From Verrucomicrobiia bacterium (GTDB lineage Bacteria; Verrucomicrobiota; Verrucomicrobiia; Limisphaerales; UBA8199): 42,095 bases of DNA. The stretch lies in the NCBI GenBank assembly GCA_035946615.1, contig DASYZB010000017.1, forward strand, positions 1 to 42,095, given 5' to 3'. Positions 32,901 through 40,787 of the stretch are shown one piece after another. Below the pieces are notes generated by a model. That model did not search any database. It saw only the letters and a list, made by a program, of their open reading frames with translations, and had not been told where the DNA came from. How positions within the stretch are numbered: the first letter of the stretch is position 1; each line of letters begins with the position of its first letter. Both the position numbers and the translations under genes were made by a program.

Positions 32901-34790
32901 GTGATTAAGCCATTGAAAGCGGCAATGTATCTATGGATCGTTGTCGGGCTGGCGATTGCATTGCCTGCGGGGTCACAAGTTCCGCAGGCAATGACTTACC
33001 AGGGATTCCTGAGCGACGGCGGGGTCCCTTACAGCGGCGATGGGCTGTTCAAGTTCGCCCTTGTTAACAGCAACGGGACGGCCAGCTTCTGGAGCAATGA
33101 CGGCTCGAGCACCGCAGGAGGGCAGCCCAGCCAGGCGATCGCCAGCATGGTTAAGCAGGGGTTGTTCACCGTGCTCCTTGGCGATACCAATATGCAGCCG
33201 GTGAGTTGGACGATTTTTACCAATTCCGACGTGCGGTTGCGGATCTGGTTTAGCGACGGCGCCAATGGGTTTGGCTTATTATCCCCGGACCAACGGCTAA
33301 CTCCCGCTGCGTATGCGATGGCGGCTGCGAGTGTGCCCAATGGGGCCGTGACCAGCAACAGCCTCGCTCTGGGGGCCGTCTCTTCTGCCAGCATGGCGGC
33401 GGGTGCTGTAACCAGCGCTCAGTTGGCTGTGAACGCTGTTACCACCCCTGCGCTGGCTAACGGCGCCGTCACCGCCGCCAAGCTAGCTCCAGGAGCCATC
33501 ACAACCCCTGCGATCGCCAGTGGCGCTATCGTTGCCGCTGATTTAGCAGCCAATGCCGTGACGGCCTCCGCCATTGCGGACGGCTCCATCAGTCAGTCCA
33601 AACTGAACTTTCAGTTGGGCTTCATCAATGCGCGCAACCCCCCCTTTGGCGCGGTGGGCAACGGGACCAACGATGATACGGCGGCACTGCAATCGGCGCT
33701 CAACACCGCCGCCAGCAATGGAGGAGGCGTCGTGTATCTGCCCCAAGGCAATTATCTCATCAAGTCCGCTCTGGTCGTGCCGGCACAAACCAGCCTGGTG
33801 GGTGTTTGGCGATCCCCGACGGCCTTCTCGCAGTACCTGGGCACGACGTTGCTGGCCGTGGCGGGGGCTGGGAGCACCAACGGCTCGTTTATCACCCTAC
33901 AAGGCAATAATTCGACCTTGGAGGGTGTAACGATTTATTATCCAAACCAGGTGACCAGCAATCCCCCGACGCCCTATCCGTGGGCTATTCAGGGCGGGGG
34001 TGGCGATAATGTGACGATTCAAAATGTTCTCCTGGTCAACCCCTATCTCGGGATTGATCTGGCGACGCACGCCTCCGGGCGCCACCTGGTGCGAGGTGTA
34101 TATGGCCAGCCGTTGCTGGTCGGTATCGCGGTGGACCAATGCTACGATATTGGCCGGATCATGGAAATCCACTTCTGGCCGTTCTGGTCGCAGAACGCCA
34201 ACGTCGAGGCATTCCAGTCGGCTAACGCCGTTTCTTTCGACTTTATGCGGACGGACTGGGAAGTGGTGCAAGACATCTTCTCCTGGGGATACTCGATTGG
34301 GGCGCGATTTCGCGCCTCGGCCAGCGGTTCGATGAACGGGCAAATGAGCAATGTGAACTTCGACAACGTCGATGTTGGCCTGCAACTGAGCGCCACCCAG
34401 CTATACGCGGTGCACATTTCCAATTTGAATATTGCCAATGCCGGGGGCGGGACCAAACACATCGGGATACAGGGCCTGGCAGGCAACGCCGGTTTGAACG
34501 TCAACGGCGCCACTTTCTGGGGCGCGCTCTACCAGCCGGTTTCCTGGGCCAACAGCGGCTTGCTGACTGTTTCCAGTGCGCGTTTCTTATCCTGGAGTGC
34601 TTCCTTGCCTTGCATCCAGATATCAAATGGCCGGGCCATTCTCCAGGGCAATTATTTCACCGACAACATTGGCACAGCCATCAGCGTTACCCCGACGACG
34701 CAGCGGGCGATGGTTTTGGGAAACATGCTTTGTGGAAACACGGTTAATCTGAACGCGGCCATAACAACCAGCGCCAACAATCAACCGTAA
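32901..34790 (+). CDS. Tailspike-like exported beta-helix protein with decapeptide stalk
   Basis: 629 residues, GTG start with GGTAGGAAAC before it and a signal peptide (MYLWIVVGLAIALPAGSQ). Residues 27-145 form an N-terminal domain (MTYQGFLSDGGVPYSGDGLFKFALV). Residues 148-237 are nine tandem ten-residue units of the form GAVTSAQLAV, probably a trimeric stalk. From about 243 (INARNPPFGAVGNGTNDDTAALQSALNTA) begins a pectate-lyase-3/tailspike type parallel beta-helix running to the end. This architecture is known from phage tail spikes and surface polysaccharide depolymerases. No phage genes surround it. It ends within the next gene's first possible start (TAATG). Confidence 0.78.
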   Translation: MIKPLKAAMYLWIVVGLAIALPAGSQVPQAMTYQGFLSDGGVPYSGDGLFKFALVNSNGTASFWSNDGSSTAGGQPSQAIASMVKQGLFTVLLGDTNMQPVSWTIFTNSDVRLRIWFSDGANGFGLLSPDQRLTPAAYAMAAASVPNGAVTSNSLALGAVSSASMAAGAVTSAQLAVNAVTTPALANGAVTAAKLAPGAITTPAIASGAIVAADLAANAVTASAIADGSISQSKLNFQLGFINARNPPFGAVGNGTNDDTAALQSALNTAASNGGGVVYLPQGNYLIKSALVVPAQTSLVGVWRSPTAFSQYLGTTLLAVAGAGSTNGSFITLQGNNSTLEGVTIYYPNQVTSNPPTPYPWAIQGGGGDNVTIQNVLLVNPYLGIDLATHASGRHLVRGVYGQPLLVGIAVDQCYDIGRIMEIHFWPFWSQNANVEAFQSANAVSFDFMRTDWEVVQDIFSWGYSIGARFRASASGSMNGQMSNVNFDNVDVGLQLSATQLYAVHISNLNIANAGGGTKHIGIQGLAGNAGLNVNGATFWGALYQPVSWANSGLLTVSSARFLSWSASLPCIQISNGRAILQGNYFTDNIGTAISVTPTTQRAMVLGNMLCGNTVNLNAAITTSANNQP

Positions 34791-34819
34791 TGCGTCGTGG
34801 CGGACGAATCTGCCGGGGA

Positions 34820-36211
34820 ATGGAACATGCGGTGAATAGAGACTATCAAAGAATTCGCTTTGTCCTGTTTGCAACGGGTGTGGCAGCGATTGGCGGGTTC
34901 TTGTTTGGCTACGACACGGCGGTCATCAACGGCGCCAACTCGTATCTGAAGGCGCACATGCACCTGAGCCCCGCGCAGGAGGGCCAGGCTGTCGCCAGCG
35001 CGATTCTGGGTTGCATTCCCGGGGCGATGTTCGCCGGGTTCCTCAGCGACCGTTTTGGGCGCAAGAAACTGCTCTTTATTTGCGCGCTGCTCTACGCGGT
35101 ATCGGGCCTGCTGTCGGCTATTCCAAATACGTTTGGCCAATTTCTCTCCGCGCGCCTCATCAGCGGGCTGGGGATTGGGGCCTCTTCGATGATCTGCCCG
35201 GTCTATATTGCCGAAATCGCCCCTGAAAAAACCCGGGGGCGTTTGGGGACACTTTTTCAACTGGGCATTGTGACGGGGATTTTTCTGACGTTGTTTGTGA
35301 ACAAGCTGATTCAGGGAGCGGGCGATACCGCGTGGAACACGGCGCAGGGCTGGCGCTGGATGCTGGGGATGGAAGTGGTGCCGGCCCTGGCTTTTATTGC
35401 TCTGTTGTTCGCGGTGCCCGAGAGCCCTCGTTGGCTGGCGCAACATGGGCGCGAGACCGAGGCGCTTGGGGTTTTGGAGAAAGCAGGCGGGGCAGAACAT
35501 GCAAAAACAGAGATGGCGGCCATTCGCCAGGCGATGCAGTTCGAGGAAGGGGGCTTTCGGGAATTAATCAGCAGCCCATTTCTCAAGCCGTTGCTCATCG
35601 CGGTGGCGCTCATGGCTTTCTCCCAATTCTGCGGCATTAACGCCATCATGTATTACTCGACTAAAATCTTTGCCGCAGCCGGCGGCGGCGATAATGCGGC
35701 GTTCACGTCCTCAGTTTGGGTGGGGTTGATCAACTTCGTATTCACGTTCGTGGCGATTGGTTTTGTGGACAAGGCTGGAAGACGTCCGTTGCTGCTGATT
35801 GGGACTGCGATGCAGGCGCTGGCCCTGGGCCCGGTCGGGTGGATGTTTCATCGGCAAATCGCCGGCGGACCGCTCCTGGCGTGCGTGATTGTTTTCATCG
35901 CTGCCTTTGCAATGGCAATGGGGCCGGTGGGCTGGTTGTTTTGCTCGGAAATTTTTCCCAATAAACTGCGGGGCCGCGCCATGTCGATTGCCGCCCTCAC
36001 CGTTTGGGTTTCGTGTTACATCGTTGCCCAGACTTTCCCGATGCTCAATGACAACCCGTCGATTGGCCCGGCCAAAACCTTCTGGGCTTATGCCCTGGTG
36101 AGCCTGGCATCGTTTGTCTTTGTGCTGGCGCTTGTGCCGGAGACCAAAGGCCGCACCCTCGAGCAGATCGAAAGGATGTGGAGTGGCGCCAAGCCCATTT
36201 CCTCCGCATGA
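34820..36211 (+). CDS. Sugar porter, major facilitator superfamily
   Basis: 463 residues from ATG 34820 (MEHAVNRDYQ); ATG 34790 overlapping the previous stop is an alternative. Twelve hydrophobic segments. Sugar-porter signatures: GGFLFGYDTAVINGA in helix 1, DRFGRKK after helix 2, PVYIAEIAPEKTRGRLG after helix 4, PESPRWL in the central loop, FCGINAIMYYS in helix 7, DKAGRRPLL after helix 8 and PETKGRTLEQIE at the end. It imports a monosaccharide with protons, at the inner membrane. It follows the tailspike-like gene directly, and the phosphomannose-isomerase-like gene comes after it, so together they may handle a sugar released outside the cell. Confidence 0.92.
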   Translation: MEHAVNRDYQRIRFVLFATGVAAIGGFLFGYDTAVINGANSYLKAHMHLSPAQEGQAVASAILGCIPGAMFAGFLSDRFGRKKLLFICALLYAVSGLLSAIPNTFGQFLSARLISGLGIGASSMICPVYIAEIAPEKTRGRLGTLFQLGIVTGIFLTLFVNKLIQGAGDTAWNTAQGWRWMLGMEVVPALAFIALLFAVPESPRWLAQHGRETEALGVLEKAGGAEHAKTEMAAIRQAMQFEEGGFRELISSPFLKPLLIAVALMAFSQFCGINAIMYYSTKIFAAAGGGDNAAFTSSVWVGLINFVFTFVAIGFVDKAGRRPLLLIGTAMQALALGPVGWMFHRQIAGGPLLACVIVFIAAFAMAMGPVGWLFCSEIFPNKLRGRAMSIAALTVWVSCYIVAQTFPMLNDNPSIGPAKTFWAYALVSLASFVFVLALVPETKGRTLEQIERMWSGAKPISSA

Positions 36212-36230
36212 TTGTTACAGGCTGCAACCT

Positions 36231-36250
36231 TGGCGGCGTGCAAGCCGCCA
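36231..36250 (+). terminator. Hairpin after the sugar porter gene
   Basis: A 7-bp perfect stem TGGCGGC-GTGCAA-GCCGCCA lies 20 bases after the porter stop. No T tract follows, so it may be a processing or stabilising hairpin and not a full terminator. Confidence 0.4.
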
Positions 36251-36258
36251 TTCCTCAG

Positions 36259-36345
36259 TGTAGGAGACGACGTAAGGAGTCTCTGATCAGCGACGCCCGA
36301 GTGAAGCACAATCTTTACCAGAGACTCCTCACGTCGTCTCCTACA
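36259..36345. repeat. Long inverted repeat (27-bp arms)
   Basis: Arms at 36259-36285 and 36319-36345 are complementary at 26 of 27 positions, with a 33-base loop. The arm contains TAGGAGACGACGT and GGAGTCTCTG. It lies between the porter and the isomerase genes, with the isomerase start shortly after. It could stop or attenuate transcription, or be a dispersed repeat. No flanking duplication is visible. Confidence 0.8.
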
Positions 36346-36407
36346 AAGGTTTGGAACCCACCTGGTCATTGGCCCTGGCTCCTGCCGCCACCCTATCTGA
36401 AGCTGAA

Positions 36408-38168
36408 GTGAGACAATCCAATTACGATAAGGCGCCCTTTGTAGCTGTTCCCGGCGGGTTCGAGGTGTTGAAAGGCTGGCCGGCGATTTGCCACGGCTTG
36501 AAGGAGCGCTTGCGCGGACGCGCGCCCGGCGTGCTGGTGGTGGATACTTATCCAGGCGTGAATGACGCCGAACTGCTTGTCCAATTGGAATCCCAACTGC
36601 GCCCGGCACTCACTGTTCGCACGCTAGACCTCAAGAAACCGGAGCCGGAGTTGCTGAACCTGATCGGCAGGAATCTAACGGATGACCGGATTTTCGGGGT
36701 GTTGTCCTGCCATACATTGGAAGAGTTTTTTGATTCTGCCCGCCTGCGCGAGGCGCGCCGGACTGTGGAACTCCAGCGGGATGGGTTGGTTCTAGTCTAT
36801 GGCGTGGGCGCAGTCCTTGTCGCCCGCGGCGATGTGCTGGTGCATGCGGACCTGGCGCGTTGGGAAATCCAATTGCGCTATCGGCGCGGCTTGGACAATT
36901 GGGGCGCCAACAACGGTGGTGAGGACTTTTTTCGCAAGTACAAGCGAGGCTTTTTCGTCGAATGGCGCGTGGCAGACCGGCACAAGTTCAGCCTGTTTGA
37001 CCGCGTCGATTTTTTCCTGGATACCCATACACCGGGCCAGCCGAAGTGTGTTGAGGGGAGGGCGGTGCGTGAAGGCTTGCATCATGCGGCGACACGCCCG
37101 TTCCGAGTCGTGCCGTTCTTCGATCCGGCGCCATGGGGCGGGCAATGGATGAAGGAGGTTTGCAATCTGGACCGCAGCGTCCACAATTACGGTTGGTGCT
37201 TTGATTGCGTGCCGGAAGAAAACAGTTTGCTATTGGGCTTTGGCTCGGAGCGCATTGAGTTGCCGAGCCTGGACGTTGTGGGGCGCGAACCGGTCGCCTT
37301 GCTGGGAGATGAGGTTCACGCGCGTTTTGGACGTGAATTTCCAATCCGTTTTGATTTCCTCGACACAATGGGTGGCGGCAATTTGTCTTTGCAGGTGCAT
37401 CCGCTGACGGAATACATCCAGCAACATTTCGGGATGCACTACACCCAGGATGAAAGCTATTACATTCTGGATGCCGGCCCAGGCGCGAGTGTCTATTTGG
37501 GGCTTCGTGAAGGAATTGATCCGAAGGCCATGATCGGAGACCTGGAAGGGGCTCAAGCGGGCGGCGGGGCTTTTGCAACCGAGAACTATATCAATCAATG
37601 GCCGGCAAAAAAGCACGACCACTTTTTGATCCCGGCGGGCACTGTTCATTGTTCCGGGAGCGGCTCGATGGTGCTGGAAATCAGCGCAACGCCTTACATT
37701 TTTACGTTCAAGATGTGGGATTGGGGGCGCGTTGGCCTGGACGGCAAGCCCCGCCCGATTCATTTGAACCATGGGGTGGCCAACATCCAATGGGACCGCA
37801 CGACCCGATGGGTGAAAGACAATTTGCTCAACCGGGTCGAACCGGTCGCCAGCGGAGATGGCTGGCGCGAGGAGCGGACCGGGTTACATGAGAGAGAGTT
37901 TATTGAGACGCGTCGGCATTGGTTCACAAAAGCAGTGCCTCACGACACGTGTGGCGGGGTTCAGGTGCTGAACCTTGTTGAGGGGGAGGAGGCGCTGGTC
38001 GAAAGTCCCGATGGGAAATTCAAACCGTTCGTGGTCCACTACGCCGAGACCTTCATTGTCCCGGCGGCGGTGGGGCGTTATACGATGCGGCCACAAGGCC
38101 TGGGGAGCAACCAGCGTTGCGCGACGATGAAGGCATTTGTTCGCAGCGGAATCCAGCAATGCGCGTGA
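36408..38168 (+). CDS. Class I mannose-6-phosphate isomerase-like protein with long N-terminal domain
   Basis: 586 residues from GTG 36408 (RQSNYDKAPFVAVPGG); a TTG at 36351 only adds sequence next to the inverted repeat. Residues about 1-230 are an extra domain with VLVVDTYPGVND, resembling the fold seen fused to such isomerases. From about 300 comes the cupin-type isomerase: MGGGNLSLQVHPLTEY (metal ligands Gln and His), QDESYYIL (Glu ligand) and DHFLIPAGTVHCSG (His ligand). The class I enzyme interconverts mannose-6-phosphate and fructose-6-phosphate with Zn2+. It is longer than the usual 400 residues because of the N-terminal domain. It is preceded by a sugar porter. Confidence 0.82.
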   Translation: MRQSNYDKAPFVAVPGGFEVLKGWPAICHGLKERLRGRAPGVLVVDTYPGVNDAELLVQLESQLRPALTVRTLDLKKPEPELLNLIGRNLTDDRIFGVLSCHTLEEFFDSARLREARRTVELQRDGLVLVYGVGAVLVARGDVLVHADLARWEIQLRYRRGLDNWGANNGGEDFFRKYKRGFFVEWRVADRHKFSLFDRVDFFLDTHTPGQPKCVEGRAVREGLHHAATRPFRVVPFFDPAPWGGQWMKEVCNLDRSVHNYGWCFDCVPEENSLLLGFGSERIELPSLDVVGREPVALLGDEVHARFGREFPIRFDFLDTMGGGNLSLQVHPLTEYIQQHFGMHYTQDESYYILDAGPGASVYLGLREGIDPKAMIGDLEGAQAGGGAFATENYINQWPAKKHDHFLIPAGTVHCSGSGSMVLEISATPYIFTFKMWDWGRVGLDGKPRPIHLNHGVANIQWDRTTRWVKDNLLNRVEPVASGDGWREERTGLHEREFIETRRHWFTKAVPHDTCGGVQVLNLVEGEEALVESPDGKFKPFVVHYAETFIVPAAVGRYTMRPQGLGSNQRCATMKAFVRSGIQQCA

Positions 38169-38181
38169 AAAAGCAAGCGCC

Positions 38182-38210
38182 TTGCATAACCGCCGCAACT
38201 GTCTTACGTT
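38182..38210 (+). promoter_or_regulatory. Candidate promoter of second toxin-antitoxin pair
   Basis: TTGCAT at 38182-38187, 17 bases, TACGTT at 38205-38210, then six bases to the antitoxin ATG. The geometry is the same as before the first antitoxin gene and would also give a leaderless transcript. The -10 match is weak. Confidence 0.3.
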
Positions 38211-38216
38211 CGCCAC

Positions 38217-38486
38217 ATGAAGACTTTGACCGTTCGATTGCCGGAGGTCCTCGCGGCCGAGATCGAGCACGAATCGCGGTCGCGCGGCGTCTCCAAATCC
38301 GACGTGGTGCGCGAACGCCTCCATCAGCCCCAGGGCGCGACCGCTTGCGGGAACACGACCGAATTGATCGGGGATATTTTGCGGGCGAGCTGGCAGGCGA
38401 AAGTTCCGGCTCGGCCACTTCGGTTTCGCTCGCTCAAAAAACAAAAATTGGCGGAGATCATTCGTGCCAAAAAACTGCATCGTTGA
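38217..38486 (+). CDS. vapB: Type II antitoxin, CopG-like ribbon-helix-helix
   Basis: 89 residues. MKTLTVRLPEVLAAEIEHESRSRGVSKSDVVRERL is a textbook ribbon-helix-helix: a beta strand that pairs with a second subunit, then two helices. The C-terminal half is the basic toxin-binding tail (LKKQKLAEIIRAKKL). It overlaps the toxin gene by 23 bases. It should repress the operon and block the toxin. Confidence 0.85.
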   Translation: MKTLTVRLPEVLAAEIEHESRSRGVSKSDVVRERLHQPQGATACGNTTELIGDILRASWQAKVPARPLRFRSLKKQKLAEIIRAKKLHR

Positions 38487-38871
38487 CAGCGGCCCGTTGG
38501 CCGCATTGCTCGATCCGCGCGAAGAACACCACCTCTGGGCGCGTCAAACCCTGTCCCTGCAGCCCTTGCCATGGCTCACCTGCGAGGCCGTCTTGTCCGA
38601 GGCCTTTTTTCTCCTCTACCCGCCTCACGCGCGGGCGCTCGATCAGCTTTTGCGCCGGGGTCATCTGCGGCTGGCCTTCAATCTCACCGATGAGTTGACG
38701 CAGGTGCTCGACTTGCGCATCAAATACGCCAACGTCCCCATGAGTCTGGCCGATGCCTGTCTGGTCCGTCTGACCGAAACCCTACCTGATCCCATCATAG
38801 TTACCAGTGACACCGATTTCACGATCTACCGCCGCCACAGCCGGCAGGTCGTGCCCTGTCTGCTGCCATGA
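38464..38871 (+). CDS. vapC: PIN-domain ribonuclease toxin (VapC-like)
   Basis: 135 residues. PIN-domain acidic residues: D8 (CIVDSGPLAALLD), E41/E46 (CEAVLSEAFFLL), D97 (SLADACLVRL) and D116/D118 (IVTSDTDFTIYRR). GTG start at 38464 inside the antitoxin frame. It is not closely similar to the toxin at 9867, so the two systems are independent and not recent copies of each other. Confidence 0.88.
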   Translation: MPKNCIVDSGPLAALLDPREEHHLWARQTLSLQPLPWLTCEAVLSEAFFLLYPPHARALDQLLRRGHLRLAFNLTDELTQVLDLRIKYANVPMSLADACLVRLTETLPDPIIVTSDTDFTIYRRHSRQVVPCLLP

Positions 38872-39185
38872 AGTTCCCATTCATGCGTGCGCGACGCGCT
38901 GCGGCAGCAGGTTTTAAGATCGGGTTCAAAGGCGGCCCCGTCGTAAACCCTTTGGAACTTTTAACTTCAAGCTTTGACCTGGGAAGGGGTGCGGCAATGC
39001 TTCGGGCGACGTTTACTTTCGACGGCCTGGTATCTTGCCTGCGCTCTTACACGGTTCAGGAATTGCTGACCCTGAGCGCCGGGTTGGATGCCCGCCATTA
39101 TCTTTGGGAGGTCGGCTCGGTCAAAAGCAACGGCTCGCTCCTTCCAATTACATACCTGGTTGGCGTGCCGGCAGGGTTCACCTAG
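38868..39185 (+). pseudogene. C-terminal remnant of a methyltransferase gene
   Basis: The open frame overlaps the toxin stop (ATGA), but its first 40 residues look like nonsense. From about 38990 the sequence (FTFDGLVSCLRSYTVQELLTLSAG, then HYLWEVGSVKSNG and LPITYLVGVPAG) matches the closing segment of class I methyltransferases, as I recall them. The SAM-binding part is absent. I read it as a fragment left behind by a rearrangement. It converges with the lipoprotein gene, overlapping by 8 bases. Confidence 0.5.
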
Positions 39186-40026
39186 AGTAGATGGTCAGTT
39201 TGATTTCGTGGTCGTCTGCCCCCAGTTTCTGGTGCATATCCTCCGGCCGGGGACTGTAAGGAGACCGCTCGATCAGGGCTTTGATAAGGAGCTCGCCGCA
39301 TTGGTCATCAAGACTGTTTTCCGGGATCCTCGGTTCCGTGATGCGCCCCTTGGCATCCAAGCGGCACTTTATGACCACCTTCCCGGCAAATCGCTGCGCA
39401 AACAAATCGCCGTTAGTTCCCCCAGCGGCCCGGCTCACCGCATTGACGATCCGGTAATTCAACTTGTCGTTATAATCTGCAAAGTAGTCGGGGAGGCTCT
39501 CGGGGTCCACCGACACCGCGAAACTGCCCTCGGCGTAATTCGATCCTGCGTTGGCAGTATCCATCTCCTTGCTGCCGGATTGAGCAGCGCGAGCCACGGT
39601 GAAATGGCAGGTGTCAAGCGCGGTGCCGCCCGTCGCGAGTTTAAGCTCATAGCTGCCGCTCAATCGGATCGCCAGTGGCTGCACGATGACCTTGCCATAA
39701 GTGGCGTAGTAATCTCGCGATAACAGGACGCGCCCCGTGCTCAACTCGATGAGCTTTAATGTAAGCAATTGGTGCTGATTATAGCCGCCGTAACCGGCCA
39801 CCGCCGCCGCCGGGCTTTCACCCGGCCCGAACGAGATTCTCTGCACATAACCCGATCCAGGCAAATCCAAGCCGGGGTTGGGGATTGCCAGGGTGGCGTA
39901 CACGCCTTGGGTTTTGACGCTGCCATGGACCCCGGCGGGGTTGCTTTCATCCGTCTGGCAACCGGTGATGCCCAAGCAGATGAACAACCAGGCGAGGCCA
40001 AAACCGCGTAAAGTAAAGAGTTTCAT
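39178..40026 (-). CDS. Lipoprotein with TonB-like C-terminal segment
   Basis: 282 residues. The lipoprotein signal ends in the lipobox LGITGC with the lipidated Cys at 23. The middle part is beta-rich (VYATLAIPNPGLDLPG, LLTLKLIELSTGRVLL). The end (FAGKVVIKCRLDAKGRITEPRIPE...GELLIKALIERSPYSPRP) resembles the TonB/TolA C-terminal fold. It is probably anchored in the outer membrane. The role is unknown. A sigma54-like site on the same strand lies about 350 bases upstream. Confidence 0.72.
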   Translation of the reverse strand: MKLFTLRGFGLAWLFICLGITGCQTDESNPAGVHGSVKTQGVYATLAIPNPGLDLPGSGYVQRISFGPGESPAAAVAGYGGYNQHQLLTLKLIELSTGRVLLSRDYYATYGKVIVQPLAIRLSGSYELKLATGGTALDTCHFTVARAAQSGSKEMDTANAGSNYAEGSFAVSVDPESLPDYFADYNDKLNYRIVNAVSRAAGGTNGDLFAQRFAGKVVIKCRLDAKGRITEPRIPENSLDDQCGELLIKALIERSPYSPRPEDMHQKLGADDHEIKLTIYSR

Positions 40027-40376
40027 TATCTGCCGATGTTCGCAACCGTGTTACGGCAAGAGTTTTGATGCGCCAGGGTCCCTATATAATTCAAACTCAT
40101 TTGGCCCACAAAGGTCTCCTCAAACCCTGGGTCCTCGTTCAGGGCGACATGCCGGATTCGTTTTAGCAACAGCTCGTAAGGCACCGCTAGTTTCCATGAG
40201 ACGATTGGCCAACTGAGGCGTCGTGGAGTTGCGCGATACCTTCGATCGCAAGGTGCGCGTTTGCCTCGACAAGCGGTACGGTTGGCTTTATAGGCCCCTC
40301 ACCCGTGCCGGGAAATGCTCGAAAATACGCCCGGGCACAGAAAAACCAATTCTTCCTCACCCGCGCCGCGTACGAA

Positions 40377-40392
40377 ACAAATCGCGTGCCAA
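40377..40392 (-). promoter_or_regulatory. Sigma54-like promoter site, copy 2
   Basis: On the minus strand: TTGGCACG, four bases, TTGT, inside a 30-base block (40368-40397) that matches 9334-9363 at 28 of 30 positions. It is directed toward the lipoprotein gene starting at 40026. The sequence just upstream on that strand is AT-rich with AATT repeats. Confidence 0.45.
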
Positions 40393-40468
40393 AAAGCTAT
40401 TTTCTTTCAATTCAATTCAATAATTTCAATTTTAAATAATATCACCAGAAGTGAAATCCCACCTCCAT

Positions 40469-40571
40469 GGTAATGCCTCAGTGACTGCGGGGCTGCCGGC
40501 TGAAGCCGGCGTTCCGGACGCGTGGAACGCCGCCTTTAGGCGGCAGCGCCCCGCCGTCACTAACCGATTAC
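40469..40571 (+). mobile_element. Palindromic mobile element P, copy 2, with 7-bp target duplication
   Basis: 103 bases, bordered by perfect direct repeats CCTCCAT (40462-40468 and 40572-40578). Internal hairpins: 40495-40510 (GCCGGC-TGAA-GCCGGC), 40508-40531 (GGCGTTCC...GGAACGCC) and 40529-40544 (GCCGCC-TTTA-GGCGGC). They are enclosed by GCGGGG...CCCCGC and AGTGAC...GTCACT stems. It is nearly identical to copy 1 in reverse, 28 kb away. The different duplicated target words show two separate insertions. Confidence 0.85.
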
Positions 40572-40787
40572 CCTCCATGACAAATTAAAGATTGAAAAAT
40601 TTCTAAGATCCGCTAAATATAGGATGGTCTCTAAAGGTGTGCATATAGTTTCGGTGAGCCATTCGAGCCTAAAGTCTGAGCGGCATGAGGCATAAAGATC
40701 TCGAGCGTTTGGAAGTGGGTAGCTTTACTACGATCGAACGCCTTGTGGTAATCGGTCGCGGCAAAATCTGAATCGGAACATCACCCC

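Larger units (their letters stand above)
40027..40787. other. Gene-poor region with coding remnant, sigma54-like site and mobile element
   Basis: 760 bases without a supportable intact gene. On the minus strand, 40027-40165 is open with protein-like codons (KRIRHVALNEDPGFEETFVGQ) but has no start and breaks upstream; it may be the tail of a lost gene. The rest holds the sigma54-like site, element P copy 2 and about 210 bases before the prepilin-like gene. The plus-strand frame at 40223-40423 is not convincing. Confidence 0.5.

Noticed and set aside
32901-34790. Prophage interpretation of the tailspike-like gene
   Set aside because: No other phage genes, integrase or attachment sites are near, and the protein has its own signal peptide.
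40223-40423. 66-codon plus-strand open frame
   Set aside because: Basic, low-complexity translation without motifs, overlapping the sigma54-like block on the other strand.
40469-40571. Cloverleaf-like fold considered as a tRNA or structured RNA gene
   Set aside because: No conserved tRNA bases, anticodon arm or CCA end; the near-identical second copy with its own target duplication fits a mobile element better.
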